NCBI RefSeq assembly: GCF_037042905.1
Contig: NC_087249.1
Coordinates: forward strand, 12,591,501-12,655,500
Reading direction: 5' to 3'
DNA: 64,000 nt
From: Lytechinus pictus
Taxonomy: Eukaryota > Echinodermata > Echinoidea > Temnopleuroida > Toxopneustidae
Part shown: positions 46,961 to 59,541 of the stretch, in pieces
Position numbering within the stretch: the first letter of the stretch is position 1
How the letters are laid out: each line of letters starts with the position of its first letter
The notes under the pieces: generated by a model
What the model saw: only the letters and a program-made list of their open reading frames with translations
Database searches by the model: none
What the model was told of the DNA's origin: nothing
Position numbers and translations under genes: made by a program

Positions 46961-48580
46961 TTTAAAATAGTCAAAAGAGAATTTTGGCAAAGTGGACTTT
47001 CATTACTTTTTGTTCATACATTAATAACGATTTTAAATATACATTGTTTCTTACTTCCTAGGAACGAATATCTAAGACCCATTCTAAAAAAGGGGGGTCT
47101 GTTTAATTGTTTGCATCATTAAAGATTCCCCTTGTTATTAACATGAATTTATATCCAAGATGGGGTAAGATATCTGGATAAGTTAAATGTTCCACACTTC
47201 TACACTTCACTCGTTAACCACCATTGTCAAAATGCAAGTGACGGTGTATTAGCAATGTACATCATACTAGTAAAAAAAGAGCAATCAATCAATAAAAAAT
47301 ATTACAATAATAATACGCAAAATTTATGTAGCGCTGTTTCTATAAGCGCTGCATACAGTACCAATTCACTACCCCTTGGAGGAGATAAGAGTGCCAAATG
47401 TAGAAGGTGAAAGTGGATTGTCATTCCCTCCTCATTGCAAAGAGAAAAGATGTGGAAGCTTACAATTTTTTGCTTAAAATGTTATTTAATTTCACCAAAC
47501 TATAACATATTCCTTTAATTTCCCTTGCTTCTGAGTTTATATATATATATATATACAAAAAATCCATGGACCAGAGAGCGTGTTTCTAATTAAATCCACC
47601 AAAGCCTTAAAAAATACATATAACATGTTTAAGATATAAATGTTAGACGTATGGTAGAACAAAAAATGACCGAATGCAGCCTCCTCCTTTAGCTAGTTAT
47701 ATAGAGAATTTACTTAACAACAAGGGGAATGTCCCAGCTAGGAACGTTAAATATGCCTATTACAGCAGAATTCAGTCAGCATTTAGGTTATGTATAAAAA
47801 TGCAAAATTTTCCTGCACGCAAGATAGACAAAGTTTTTTTTTTCTTATCTCGTTTTTGTTTTTACATGATTTTGTCTGAATAATGCCAATAAAAATGTGA
47901 AAAAAAATCGCGGAAAAGAGTATAACGTTGCTGCATTCGCGGAGGGAAGATGAACTAATTTGATTGATCAATTTGTTCCATTGAATCCACTGATCTTCAC
48001 ACTTTTGTGGTGAGATCAGTGACACATTAAGAGTTGTGTTACAATCAGTATAGCTGTGCGTCTAATTTCACTTTTAATTTTTTTTCTCACTAATCATTGT
48101 AAGTTTGTCTTATGTTATGATTTTTTTTTATAAAGAAAGCATAACTGTGCGGCGTAAAACTACCTACCGAATTCGGAGAGGATACTTGGGACTGATCGAA
48201 AATCCCATTTTGGATTAAAAGTCACGGAAATAATCAAATTATCTGGGTTTATAGTTTTTAAACAATTGAATTTCACTCTTTCAACAATGAATTCTGATTG
48301 GTAAAAAATACATAATGATGGCTATGCGATATGCGTGGGCTTGAAGGGGGGGGGGGGGTGAAATAAATTTCCTCTAAAATGTCATATTATGGTCAATTTT
48401 GCGAACTACACTTTTTTTTAAGTATTCTCTTGGAGGTTGCTCTAACAGTGCCGATATATAACTTGCCAATGTAGATAACACCACACATAATTTTATACAT
48501 CTTTTTTTATGATGCACAGAAGGCCTGAACCCCCCCCCCCCCCCCCCCACTCATCCTGATTGTAAAACAACCCTTAACAT
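46961..48580. other. Gene-less stretch with SINE tail fragment
   Basis: 47300-47420 resembles the 3' end of the SINE family on the minus strand (tagcgctgtttctataagc beside aataataat). (TA)n at about 47539-47555. A long C-run at 48531-48549. No exon recognised. Confidence 0.45.
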
Positions 48581-48589
48581 TCTTTGGAA

Positions 48590-48716
48590 TATTCCCGTCA
48601 TCCCCGGGCCCGTCATGTAACCCGGAAACTCCCGCGTAAACTTCCTCGGACTCGCGGGCCGGCAGAAGGCCAATAGCCTTACTGGATCCTTGATCACCCC
48701 TCACCGTGATGAGACT
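48590..48716 (-). other. GC-rich candidate exon
   Basis: On the minus strand after acceptor tatatatgcag the frame reads LITVRGDQGSSKAIGLLPAR, ESEEVYAGVSGLHDGPGDDG and NIPKN, then a possible GT donor (gttaag). The composition is clearly GC-richer than its surroundings and protein-like. No partner exon found. Confidence 0.3.
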
Positions 48717-48719
48717 GCA

Positions 48720-49700
48720 TATATAGGGTACACTTTCCAATCATAGTATCTGCAAGATATATTCGTCGGTCGAAGAACACCTTCCACTCCCTCTTCCTTC
48801 TCTTGGTAAAACTGCGGGTAGGCCTACACGTCGACGTCTGACCTCATCTCACAATGTAACAGCTGGATACCTCATAAGAACAATCTGCTATCCTCCTCAC
48901 CCGCCATCAATGATCTCCTGAGCATCATCTCCTGATCATCATCTCATGTTCCATTTCTCGATGACCACGCCGCATGGATGGTATATCCCACTTTCAATCA
49001 TGGCCCAGGATACATCTTTTATAGTCTACATAAGCCTATAGGCTATTCTGCGCTGATGAGAAACTAAGAGAAAATAAAAATAAGTCAAATAGTCATACAT
49101 GTATACACTTTCTATTCTATGTCATCCCAAACAATATGGCGTAGGCTGGGGTGGGGCGGGGTGCACCCCTCCCGCCCCACAGAGTCATAGGAGTTCCACC
49201 CTTATATAGCAAAACAAAAGAAAAATATTAAACAGCTAAAAAAGGAATAAAATATGATAAATTAAAATTACTGGAAAGAAAGACCCCTCCCAAAACCCCG
49301 GACCCTTTAATTCTCTTAGCAGCCTGAAATCAGTATGTTAATCACTTTGAGTATCTTCCCCCTAATCCTTATTCCTACCGTTTGATTGATTGAAAGTAAA
49401 AACTGTGCATGCCGTGGCCATAGTAGTTTTGCCATTCATGTAAAATGTAACAATCCCACCAGAACTCATGCAGGCGCTGCCCATAGGTGGGGCGATTAAG
49501 AAAAAAAATTATGCGACCCAAAGAATTTTGACACCCCTACCTTTCCTGTTAATTCTGGCAAATAAGCAATAGCCAATATAAAAGGCACATAGCAGATGCC
49601 CCGTTGTCGATCAGCAAAGACGTTCAATAATTATAATTTATATATGAATTTTCGATATTCCGACTTGAAAACTGGACATTCTCAGATTTTGTAATCACAA
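48720..49700. other. Gene-less stretch
   Basis: No exon recognised; a GC-rich palindrome near 49150-49185 (ggggtggggcgggg / cctcccgcccca). Confidence 0.4.
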
Positions 49701-51620
49701 TAGGTATTTAACTGATGTCAGCGCGGAGCGCGAGCCGATAATTTTGGATATTCAACCAGAAAATCCAAAAGCTGGCTAGTTTACGCACGAACAAGATGTA
49801 TTTAAAAAAAATGTGAGCGCAAAGTGCAAGCTGGTTTTATTAGGTTTAGACATAAAAACCGAAAATTCTATGCATCTTTTTTTTTATTCATGAAGATGAT
49901 GGGTATATATCTTCTTAAAGAAACTTGTGAAGTGAGAGGAAAAGCATGAGCTGACAATTTTTGATATTCCTATCTAAAGCCTGGACATTTTAAAGCAGCA
50001 ACGAACTATATAGCGGCCTTAACGGCGCCACCACAAGTCCTCAACTACTCACATCTGGCCAGTATAATGCAACATTCTGAGCTGTGTAGTCTTGTAATAT
50101 AGACCCACTTGAATAATAATATACTATAACTTAGAGGCGGCGGAACCGGGGAGCGGGAGGGAACTTGACCCCCCCCCCCAAAAAAAAAAAGTCCCCTTAG
50201 GAAAAATGCTTTTTTAAACATGGAAAGTGCCCTTTTTTCAAAATGAAATGGCCTTTTTGAAGTAAAACATAATAGTTTTAGGTTAGAAAATCACAAAATT
50301 GTTTGATCGCGCTTCGCGCTCGCATCAATTATTGTCTGGTAAGGTACTCATCCTGTTCATGGTTAGACCACAATATTTTTTTCAGGTTGGAATATCATAA
50401 ATTTTTGGATCGTGTTTTGCGCTCGAATAAAAAAATAATGTTTAGTAAGGTACTCATTCTGTTTTTGTTAAAAAAAATGCTTAAAATGACCAGTTTTCAG
50501 GTTGGAATATCAAACATTTTCAGCTCAAGCTTCGCGCTCGCATTATTCTATTGGTGAAATATATATCCTATTCATGAGTTATTAAATGTACTCCTTAACA
50601 GGTTCGTTTTCTGGTCAGTATATTACAAATTTCAGCTCGCGCTCCGCACTATTGCTTCAGTTAGATACACATCTTTTTCATAATAACAAAGTGCTTTTAA
50701 TGTTCATGTCTTGTATGAAATGTCCAGAGGTATGAGCTTGCGATTCACACTCGCAACATCTTGTAAGGATGACTTTTGAACAGTAATTAGCGCCATAATT
50801 TACTAAAAAGCGAGTTTTACTACTTCAGATTTGCAATTTTTCGTTCGAAACCGATCGCTCGCTACGCTCGCTCGCAGAAGAAATAAAGCCTAAATATGGA
50901 TGTTATCAATCAGAAATTACTTTAAAAAGGCTTGCTCAACTTGATTACTACAAAACACACAACTGCTTCACGCAGATGATAATCTCATGGTGAAAATACC
51001 CATTTGTACCATAATGCCCATTTTGACATATTATAAGTGCCCTTGTTTGCTTTGCCCCCGCAAACGAAAATACGTTCCGCCGCCCCTGCTATATAATTCA
51101 CCACTCAATACATTCATACCACAATCACTATGTTACCAAGGAACAAAACAAGTATATAGGCCTACTTTCTTTAAAAAAAACATTAGTTTCTCTGAATTGA
51201 TACGATCGATGCTCTATTTTTTTTTTACATTTTCTTCGAATTTAGTGAGATAGGCCAACGCATCATGTTCATGATTACAATTCGTGATTACAAATTTCCC
51301 GTTTTTAAAATTTCAGCCCGCGCTTCGATCTCGCAATCGCATCATTTATAGTGCCATCCATCCTCTTCATAATGTTCCTAAATGTAAAACCGTGTTTAAC
51401 ATGTTAAGTATATACAAAAATTACAGCTTCCGCTTCACGCTCGCATTAAGTGTTCTTTATTACATATAATACTGTATTAATATACTAAAATGTATAGTTT
51501 TTAGATCGGAATATCAAAAATTTCCTGCTCGCGCTTCGTGTTCGCATCATTTTATTTAGGAATTAAGACACCCATCCTCTTCATGATTAAAAAGAATGAG
51601 CGCCCGTTTTGGTTGAAATC
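49700..51620 (+). repeat. Tandem family with GCGCTTCGCGCTCGCAT core
   Basis: Units of about 130-150 bp carrying variants of ttcagctcgcgcttcgcgct-cgcatcat, then ggtactcatcctgttcatg and a caggttggaatatc lead-in (50305, 50405, 50525, 50640, 51317, 51433, 51528). The stretch 50135-51090 is framed by ggcggcggaac and gttccgccgcc, which may be ends of a carrier element. Confidence 0.75.
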
Positions 51621-51759
51621 TTAAAAGATAATTAAGCTCTAAATAATTGATTGAGATGCATTCATTTCAAAACTGTCGTGTTTTTCAGGTCTATCACAAA
51701 TTTTCACTTTCCAGCAAACATTCCTAAAACGTTTTCTTTCCACGTCATATATTTAAGTA

Positions 51760-51895
51760 TCGTCCCGTTCTATCTCCTTCTCTCCTTCCTTTTATTTGTT
51801 CTCCTCTTCCTCTTAGCCTCTTTTTCCCCTTTCTTTCCTTTTCCCCTCTCCTTCCCTTCTTTTATTCGCTCTCCCCCTTTCTTTAATTCATTTTC
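51760..51895 (+). repeat. Polypyrimidine tract
   Basis: About 130 bp of mostly C/T; the local frame is a composition artefact. Confidence 0.8.
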
Positions 51896-52056
51896 CCGAC
51901 GGGAGCGCAGATTTACATAGTATTAGTACCCTTCACCCTTTAGCTATTCGGCCATGCTCCCAACTAGCTGTGTCACAATTCAATTCAGTAAAAAGCCAAT
52001 TGTACTGGCATGGTACACCTTTAATTGATCTAGGCAAACGCCAATATGGCGTACTT

Positions 52057-52645
52057 TAAAGGGATGGTCCTGACTAAAAATATTTATATCTAAATAATTC
52101 ATAATTCATGGAGCAAAATGCTGAAAATTTCATCAAAATCGGATAACAAATAACGATTTAAGTTATTGAGTTTTAAAGATTTGCATTATTCCGGTGAAAC
52201 AGCTTTAGGCATGTCTTCAGGAATATTCATTAGGTGGGCAGATGTTATATCCCCACTTGTTTATATTAGAAAATAGGTTTATTCAAAAAATTTCTACCAA
52301 GAACTAAACAATTGGATTGACAACTGATTAAGTGCATTGGTATTTATTGCCACAACTTATTTCATCATAATATAGACACATCATCTACACGCACATGTAT
52401 GAAAAAATGAAACAATTATGATTTCATGTAATAACATAAGGAAAAGGAAAGTGGGGATGTGACATCATCAGCGCACATAATAAATATTCATGACGATGTG
52501 CATGACTGTTTTCACAAAATATTGATAAACTTTAACATTCAATAACTTCGTTATTTGTTATCCGATTTTGATAAAATTGTCAGCACTTTGCTTTGTGAAT
52601 TTTATTCTTTTTAGTTAGATATAAATATTTTCAGCCAGCTTTGAC
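52057..52645. mobile_element. TTAAAGGG-type MITE, related to 7415-8012
   Basis: Starts TTAAAGGGATGGTCC; shares tgctgaaaatttcatcaaa, aatattcattaggtgggc and gtggggatgtgacatcatca with 7415-8012. The right TTAA terminus is not preserved. Confidence 0.7.
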
Positions 52646-53630
52646 TTCAAGTTTATTTTAGGGTGTCGGCTTACGTAATTTCTCAGAAACAGTTTTAAGA
52701 GGTTATAATTTAATTCCTTCAAATTCAACACCTAACATTAAGATAATTATATAACTTACCTGGCCACCACCAAACTAAGTTTTCCCGATATCAGCTTCCT
52801 GAAGTTTCTATATCTTTCCCTGCCTCACATGCAGTAATATCACGAAAATAAAATCTGTCGGATGTCTTGTTTTTGGAGAACTAATGTCACTTCCCTCAGC
52901 ATTTACACCGATGATGTTGTTGTTGCTTGCTGTACATTCTACCCTAGATCTACGAAATACATTTGTCTCTCGCCTACGCTCAGCTGTTCAAAATCCGGTT
53001 CAAAATTTCCCGCCATTGTGTGCTCATGTTCTCCCCCAGTGCACGACAATGGATGGTCATGCGTCGTTTTGTTCATGGACTCCAAGTGATTATATAATCT
53101 CGGTCAATGTCCTTTCAATAAAATTCAACGCTTCATGTTACTAGATTGTTCATGTCATAGAAGACCAAAAAAAACTTAAGATATAGTAAATTAGATAAAA
53201 AGTCACTGAAATTTCGGAAAATCGATGTGGAGAACTTTGTGGAGTTCATTAGCTTCAACTTGAAACAAAAAATGCTGATAATATAGGGCAAGGGCAAAAA
53301 GCTCGAAGTGAGCGCGAATAAGTAATAATTTATTCCGTAATACTAAAATGATTTGTTTGCTAACAGTACTTTGTTTACCATATATTAGTGTTCTTCGGGT
53401 AAGATAGATAATAGCCTTAATATTCTGATAAATGAAACAAATACTTAGGTACTTTAGGAGAAAACTTATGAGGCGGGTGTATATATCCGTGAAGAATTTT
53501 TTTTTTTTTTTTTTCAAATTACATGGGATTACATGGGATTTGCTGTAGGGTTGGATAAACACGAGTAAAAACTTTGGATTTTCGGAATAGGAGCAGTGAT
53601 AACTTAATAAATAAAGCTGAAATCAGAAGC
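52646..53630. other. Gene-less stretch
   Basis: An open frame at 52884-53144 starts with a hydrophobic run but has no splice context. Otherwise nothing recognised. Confidence 0.4.
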
Positions 53631-53635
53631 CTATT

Positions 53636-53978
53636 CTTTATCAGAAGGTATTCTTTCCACTGATGTAAATTTGCGCCAAAGTAAGGCATGACCGCATTGA
53701 ATGAATCCAGATGCCAATGATGTCATAATCCTACATGAGTTAGTATGAACATATTTGCAAATCCATTTCCAATTATATTAACTTGAGAATTGATAATAAA
53801 AAAGGGTTTAATAAGCAATTATAATGTAACTTACTGAAAAGGTATTTTGAAATGGATTTTAATACATCCCTTGTAGGATTATGACCTCGTTGACATCTGG
53901 ATTCATTAATTGCAGTTATTCCTTACTTAGGGCTCAAATCAAAATTTACATCGCTGCAAAGAATACCTCCTGATCATC
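53636..53978. mobile_element. MITE with ~110 bp inverted arms
   Basis: Left ggtattctttccactgatgt, catgaccgcattgaatgaat and cataatcctaca are inverted at the right (tgtaggattatgacctcg, attcattaattgcagttat, gcaaagaatacctcctgat). Confidence 0.75.
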
Positions 53979-54077
53979 CAACACATAACATATAAAAATG
54001 GTATCATATTATTTAGAATACACTCTTTCAGGCCATATATATGTTTTTTTTCCCTTGAATTGGTGATTTGTGAGGTG

Positions 54078-54172
54078 TCAAGTTTTTTTTTTCAGGTTGG
54101 AATATCATAAATTTTTGGATCGTGTTTTGCGCTCGCATAAAAAAATAATGTTTAGTAAGGTACTCATTCTGG
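54078..54172 (+). repeat. Solo copy of the 50 kb tandem unit
   Basis: caggttggaatatcataaat through ggtactcattctg matches 50383-50462 almost base for base over about 80 bp (one difference: gctcgcat versus gctcgaat), 3.7 kb from that array. Confidence 0.8.
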
Positions 54173-54414
54173 TTTTTTTTTACTTCACACGGTAGAACAA
54201 AGCTAATTGAAAAGTTTGTTACAAAGATCAACGAATTTTAAAACTTAGAGGAAGAATTGTTAAATAAAAATAACAAAAAGAACAGAAGCCCGGCCTATTT
54301 TGGGGTATAAATAAAGAAGGAGGAAGAATACAATAAATGCGAAATATAGAATTCCAATATAAACTAGAAATTTAGTACTGAAGGTGATTAGTATGGATTA
54401 GGCCTAATACACCC

Positions 54415-54750
54415 GCGATATGCCGTTACTATGACAACGCAGTTTCCAACACACTTGGAAGATGATTCTTTCATGTTTTTACCCAAGATGAATGTTCGTG
54501 CCAAATTTCAAGAGCAATGGTAAAAAACAACAGGGAGAGTAGTTTTCCTGGGTTTTGGCAATAACATGCTGTTACCATGGTTACCATGGCTACACAATTT
54601 CCAACACATTTGGAAACGGGAATATCATGTTTTTACACGAAGACCAATGTTGGTGCCAACTTTCATTAGAACTGGCCTAAAACTGGGAAAGTATTTTGAT
54701 CCCAACTTTTCTCCCGGGGCCGCGCTCAGTCTCATGTTGAGATTATTTTG
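54415..54750 (+). repeat. Two-unit ~155 bp tandem repeat
   Basis: gttac(t/c)atg...acaac-cagtttccaacaca-ttggaa followed by catgtttttac-c-aagatgaatgtt-gtgcca occurs twice. Same unit length class as the arrays at 25950, 30098 and 32800. Confidence 0.65.
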
Positions 54751-54914
54751 AAACCTTTTCAGGGCCCTGTGTAATATTTAAACTCCATTTACTTTCTCGC
54801 AAGTCTCATTTATGGCACTGTTTTGTTTTCTCTTCCCTTTTCTATCGAGGTCTCCATCAATGTCAAGCTCTTGGTTTAAGATGACTTTTTCCTACATTTC
54901 TGTTATAATGGGTT

Positions 54915-55215
54915 TCTGATAATTAAACCTAGGTTTAACCCTAGTCTGAACTCGAATTTTAAACCACACTTGTATGGAATGCTTGCTTCATAATATTTCT
55001 TCTATATTTATGGAAATTATTATGTATCAACTTATTAAAATTCATTATATTTTTGCATTTTCCTATTCTTCACATTCCATGTCTCTATCAATTTTGGGAC
55101 AATATATTGCAGCAAGATAAGAATACTTTTTTAATTAGTGAATGAGTTGACAACTGGCACTCCATAAAAGTGTGGTCTAAGTTAACCCAGGTTTAACTAA
55201 ACCATGACTATCAGA
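54915..55215. mobile_element. MITE with TAAACCTAGGTTTAAC-like ends
   Basis: Left ttaaacctaggtttaaccct and aaaccacacttgtatgga are inverted at the right (aaagtgtggtctaagttaac, ccaggtttaactaaa). Confidence 0.6.
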
Positions 55216-55539
55216 ATTACATCCAAAGGGTTTATCTTTTGTTATCAATAAGAACAAAAAACAAACAAATGTCTACAGTTTTGATAATGCAACTTGTTTC
55301 CTGACGGTAATTTTTCTTTTTTTTTCTTCATACCTGAACTATGCTTAGATAAATTATTGATGAAATGAAAAAAAAATTAATCAAATCAAGTGATCCAAGA
55401 TTTTATTATTTCTTTGAAGCAAATGTAATAAAATTCATTCCATAACAATATAAATTTTGATGGTCTTCAAGGGAATGAAATCATATTTATACCCTATTTA
55501 TACTATCATGTTATTCTATTTTGTAACTCTATTATGTAA

Positions 55540-55724
55540 TGATCTTTGTTCACCCAATCGGGTGTGGGAGGGAAGGCCTGTGGGCCATGGCCATTAAGTT
55601 GACCTATTCCCTACCCAGGCTACCTGGTTTGGTGAGAAAGGGTCTAAAAACTATTTGTATTTTTGTACTATTTCTCAATCTTGCATTGTACATGCTGTCT
55701 TGTTTTTGATGAAGTGCCGAATAA

Positions 55725-55755
<31 letters not shown>
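55540..55755 (+). mobile_element. LINE 3' end with (ATA)n tail
   Basis: caatcgggtgtgggaggg...tggccattaag, a T-rich 3' UTR, then gaataaaataataataata. This layout is typical of CR1-like retrotransposon 3' ends truncated at the 5' side. Coding part absent. Confidence 0.5.
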
Positions 55756-58700
55756 TGAAGAAACATATCCTTGAAATTTTTAGAAAAAATGTGACAGTTA
55801 TTAAAAGTTAATTTCTGAAAACCAAAATCACAAAATCTATGGATGTCTGAATAATTATTTTGCTTACAGTTTCATAATGTTGTGATGTAAATGAATTATG
55901 CTTCCAAACTCATGTTGGTGCAAGAAAGCCCTAAACAAAACCTTTCGCACACCCCATCGGTGCAGAAATGCCCTTACACAATGCTCTCATATTACGTGTG
56001 CTGTTATAGGCTATTTTGCACGCATGGGATCCACAAAGGGTAAAGTTAAAGGTGTCCTTGCAATGACATGACAAACTACAGCTAACAATCAAATATGGTC
56101 ACTCTATCCCAACTGAGAGAACCATGGTACATGTATAAACAGCCGTTCTCACTCACCTTACTCACCTCATTATGTACAGGTACTGGACAAATCTCACTCC
56201 AAACTATTTATAGTATCCCTTATCATATTTATGTTTATTTCACTTGAAACGGTACAGGCAGCCTGGTATCAAGACATTATAAACAAAACAAAAAATAATG
56301 GCCACAATAGAGAGACATGAAACATACGCTCAAATAAAAACTTTTAAACTAAACCGAATTACAATCAAGACTTTCAATATACAAGCTATGCTAAACAACC
56401 CCTAGTATAGGATGCATCTCAAACAAAAACAGCCCTTCTTTTTTTTCTATATTGTTCTGTCATCTTTACGATTCCAGCTCAAATTTACACTGGAATTCAA
56501 GGTAGTTTGAAAGGTTTCAAAACCTTTAAACACAAAACAAAACTGTTAACAACATCAACAAAAAATGTCAGATGTTTTCATTTTGGTTAAAAAATCAGCA
56601 AATTATTTTTGGTAATGTTCTGGTCCATAAGAAGTATTGGTCATATCACAAGAGAATGGAAGGAGAATAAGAAGCTTAATATGATAGAAATTGTACACAG
56701 CTACTCACATAAATTCATATTTGAAATATGAAATATACAATTGTTTTTTACATCAACCAAAGCTTGCACAACATATTTGACAATAAATTCCAAAAGAATG
56801 ATATAATAAATTGTAGCATGCATACCATATGGATCTCTGCCAATGCGCATCAAATAAAAAAAAGAAAAGCAGGAAAAAGTATATATGATGTAAAAAAAAT
56901 CTGAATATACACTTACATGATAGATGTAGTTGCATGAAAGTTCAAACCTGACCTAAACAAAATATGTATATATCATCAGTTGGGAGCCAGAAGGGCATTA
57001 TTGGAGTTGAAAGATGTTCTGTTGAGAACAAGGACACTATTGCTGTACAAAGTCAATGTTAATATCGCCCTTCTGGTTCTCAACTAAACATCTTTGACCT
57101 GCTACATATATACTTGTGTCATTTATTTATTTGGAATGCCCTATCTCATATTCAATCAAAAGTGAAAAAGACTACAAAAGGATAACAGATACAATATCAT
57201 TTTTAATGAAACACATATTTAGAAGACTGCTGAGAAACGATACAAAATTCAGGGAGGCATTACTGCAATAATAATTTCATCGTTTATTCTTTTATACCAA
57301 ATAAATAAAAGAAAAGAGATATGAGTCCAAAATTTGAAATGCTTTTCAGCAATCGCAACGATAAATATTCAATGTTATCATATTTCCATAAAGAATGACG
57401 GGTGTATTGACATAGACAGAATTTTAATTGCTAGTGAAGTTATACTTATCAAGCAAAATATATATAAATATACAAAATACATGATTGCTATACTTATGAA
57501 CTACATGCCACCAACCATCACTACAGCAACACTAAACCCAGCACCAACTTACAATTGAGGAAATTTCAATTTATAATTTCTTTTTTTTTAGTTGAATGAA
57601 TTCAATCAATTTAGAACTATAAGTTACTCAATAATCCTTCATAAAACAAATATACATGCATGCTTTCCTTCTAAAGGCTAGCATGTTATTAACATCTAAC
57701 ACATTTCTAAATAAAAAGCCATTACAAATGAAAGGCAACTTTCTTGACACAAGAAATCAAAATAAAAAAACTTTGCATAGAAGATCGTTATTCAAATATA
57801 TGCAGGAGATAATTAAATTCATGTATCTTATTAAAGCAATTGACAAATTGCAAATGAATTCATTCTTCGATGAAAAATCATAATACTAATCGTTGAACCA
57901 TTTCATTCATGTTGTGAAATACATTATCACAACTATATGATTCAAATTTGTTGTTATGAAATATGCAAAGGATTGTGATCATTAGTATTACTATATTTTC
58001 ACTTTTTATGCTTTGCATCAGTAGGGTAGTCACATACATTTATAGATCTCCATGGTAAAATTCATGTATATTACTAACAGTTCATTGTTACTGATGACTC
58101 TGTTAAAATCATGTCCCATGAACTTGAATAAATATCCTTAGATTCTTGCAGGAAATAAGCAATAATAATAACCAATAGGTTTTTAAAACTTATTAAGTCG
58201 CCTTTTTCTTATGCAAAACTTACGATCAATCCAAAAATGACCTGAACATTATTTCATGTCAGAGTCTTCACTTTGTAAGCCTGAAAGAGGGACCTTCCTC
58301 TCATTTGCGGATGTAAAAAAAGACGGAAGGCTTAAAATCGGCTTGGAAGATTACTCTATATAAAAACCTGTGAAAGCCCATGGTTGCCATGACAATCTAG
58401 AACTATTTGAGTCACTTCAAATAAAGAAAGTTTCGAAAAAAATGCATATTGTTTGATCAGCTGACCATACAGGTTTATAAGAACACTTTGGAAGATCTTC
58501 TGTGGCTTACTACAAACATTATCTCCACTTCATTGAAATTACAAGGCTTTTTATGAGAAACCAAAAAATGTTTCATAAAAACATCAATCATAAACATATT
58601 TCTCCCCTACAAATTACCCTCTTGGTCACTTTGAAAGAAAGTGGAATGAATGACAAAAATCAACAAATCAATGATAAACGAAAACGATATCATTATATTT

Positions 58701-59427
58701 GAACACATTATAATAATATAATTGAAATGAATATGAATCAGGCACATACATATTTGTTTACATTATTTGAAAATGAGAAAATCATTATCCCTAGACAAGG
58801 CTATTGTATATAAATAAGTCAAGATGATCTATTTTAATTTAGCTAGTTTTCCATTGTGCTACATGTACCTTCTTATTGCATTTGTCAAAGAAGTATTCTT
58901 AATTTCTCCTGAGAAAATGATTTTTATTTTAAAAAAAGGATTAATTTCATCTTCCAAATTCAATTCAATTCAATATTAAACAATTTATGACAATCTGTAT
59001 TTAATCAAACATTTTTTTATTTTTTCAACATTATTTTGATAATAACAATAATAATAAAAAACAACCATAGAAGTGAATTATATTCAACAATTTGGTCATA
59101 GATCCGACACATCAGGAATCTACAAAAAAAATGGCACAATTAATTGAAAATTATAAGAAAATCATCAAGAGTAAAAAATAGTATGGTAAATAGAACCAGA
59201 ACAAAAGCTACCACTAATTTGTTATCAATTACGCCCATTTCCAAGCATCTCACTTCATTATCCACACAAAAATACCCCACCTCTTCCAACGTTTGTACCC
59301 AACATATTTTAGGTCATTTATAAAACAATCTATATTTCAATATAAGAGTTCATATGTACTTTACAATATATTACAAACTTTACAAAGCCTATGTATCGTT
59401 GCCATACCTAGCGACATCACTGAACTC
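55756..59427. other. AT-rich interval, probably partly IQGAP 3' UTR
   Basis: No exon recognised. The part nearest 59427 follows the IQGAP stop on the minus strand, so some of it must be 3' UTR. Several TTTATT motifs (AATAAA on the minus strand), for example near 57121 and 58923, could serve; none can be chosen by eye. Confidence 0.4.
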
Positions 59428-59541
59428 CTACTTGCCGTAGAACTTCTTGTTGAGGAGGAAGATAAGGAGATTGACGTTGATCTTTGCTCTGCCGAACATG
59501 TTCATCACTGCGGCGCCCTCGTACTGTAGCTGAAGAAGATC
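59428..59541 (-). CDS. IQGAP: IQGAP terminal exon
   Basis: Acceptor atctacag; 37 codons plus TAG: DLLQLQYEGAAVMNMFGRAK and INVNLLIFLLNKKFYGK. The YGK ending is the usual IQGAP C-terminus, so the protein ends here. Confidence 0.96.
   Translation of the reverse strand, partial: DLLQLQYEGAAVMNMFGRAKINVNLLIFLLNKKFYGK

Noticed and set aside
52884..53144. 86-codon frame with a hydrophobic start resembling a signal peptide
   Set aside because: No flanking splice sites, overlapping frame equally open; too weak to call.
53203..53562. 119-codon frame on the minus strand
   Set aside because: Lys/Ile/Leu-rich AT-driven frame through an A-run; no motif or splice context.
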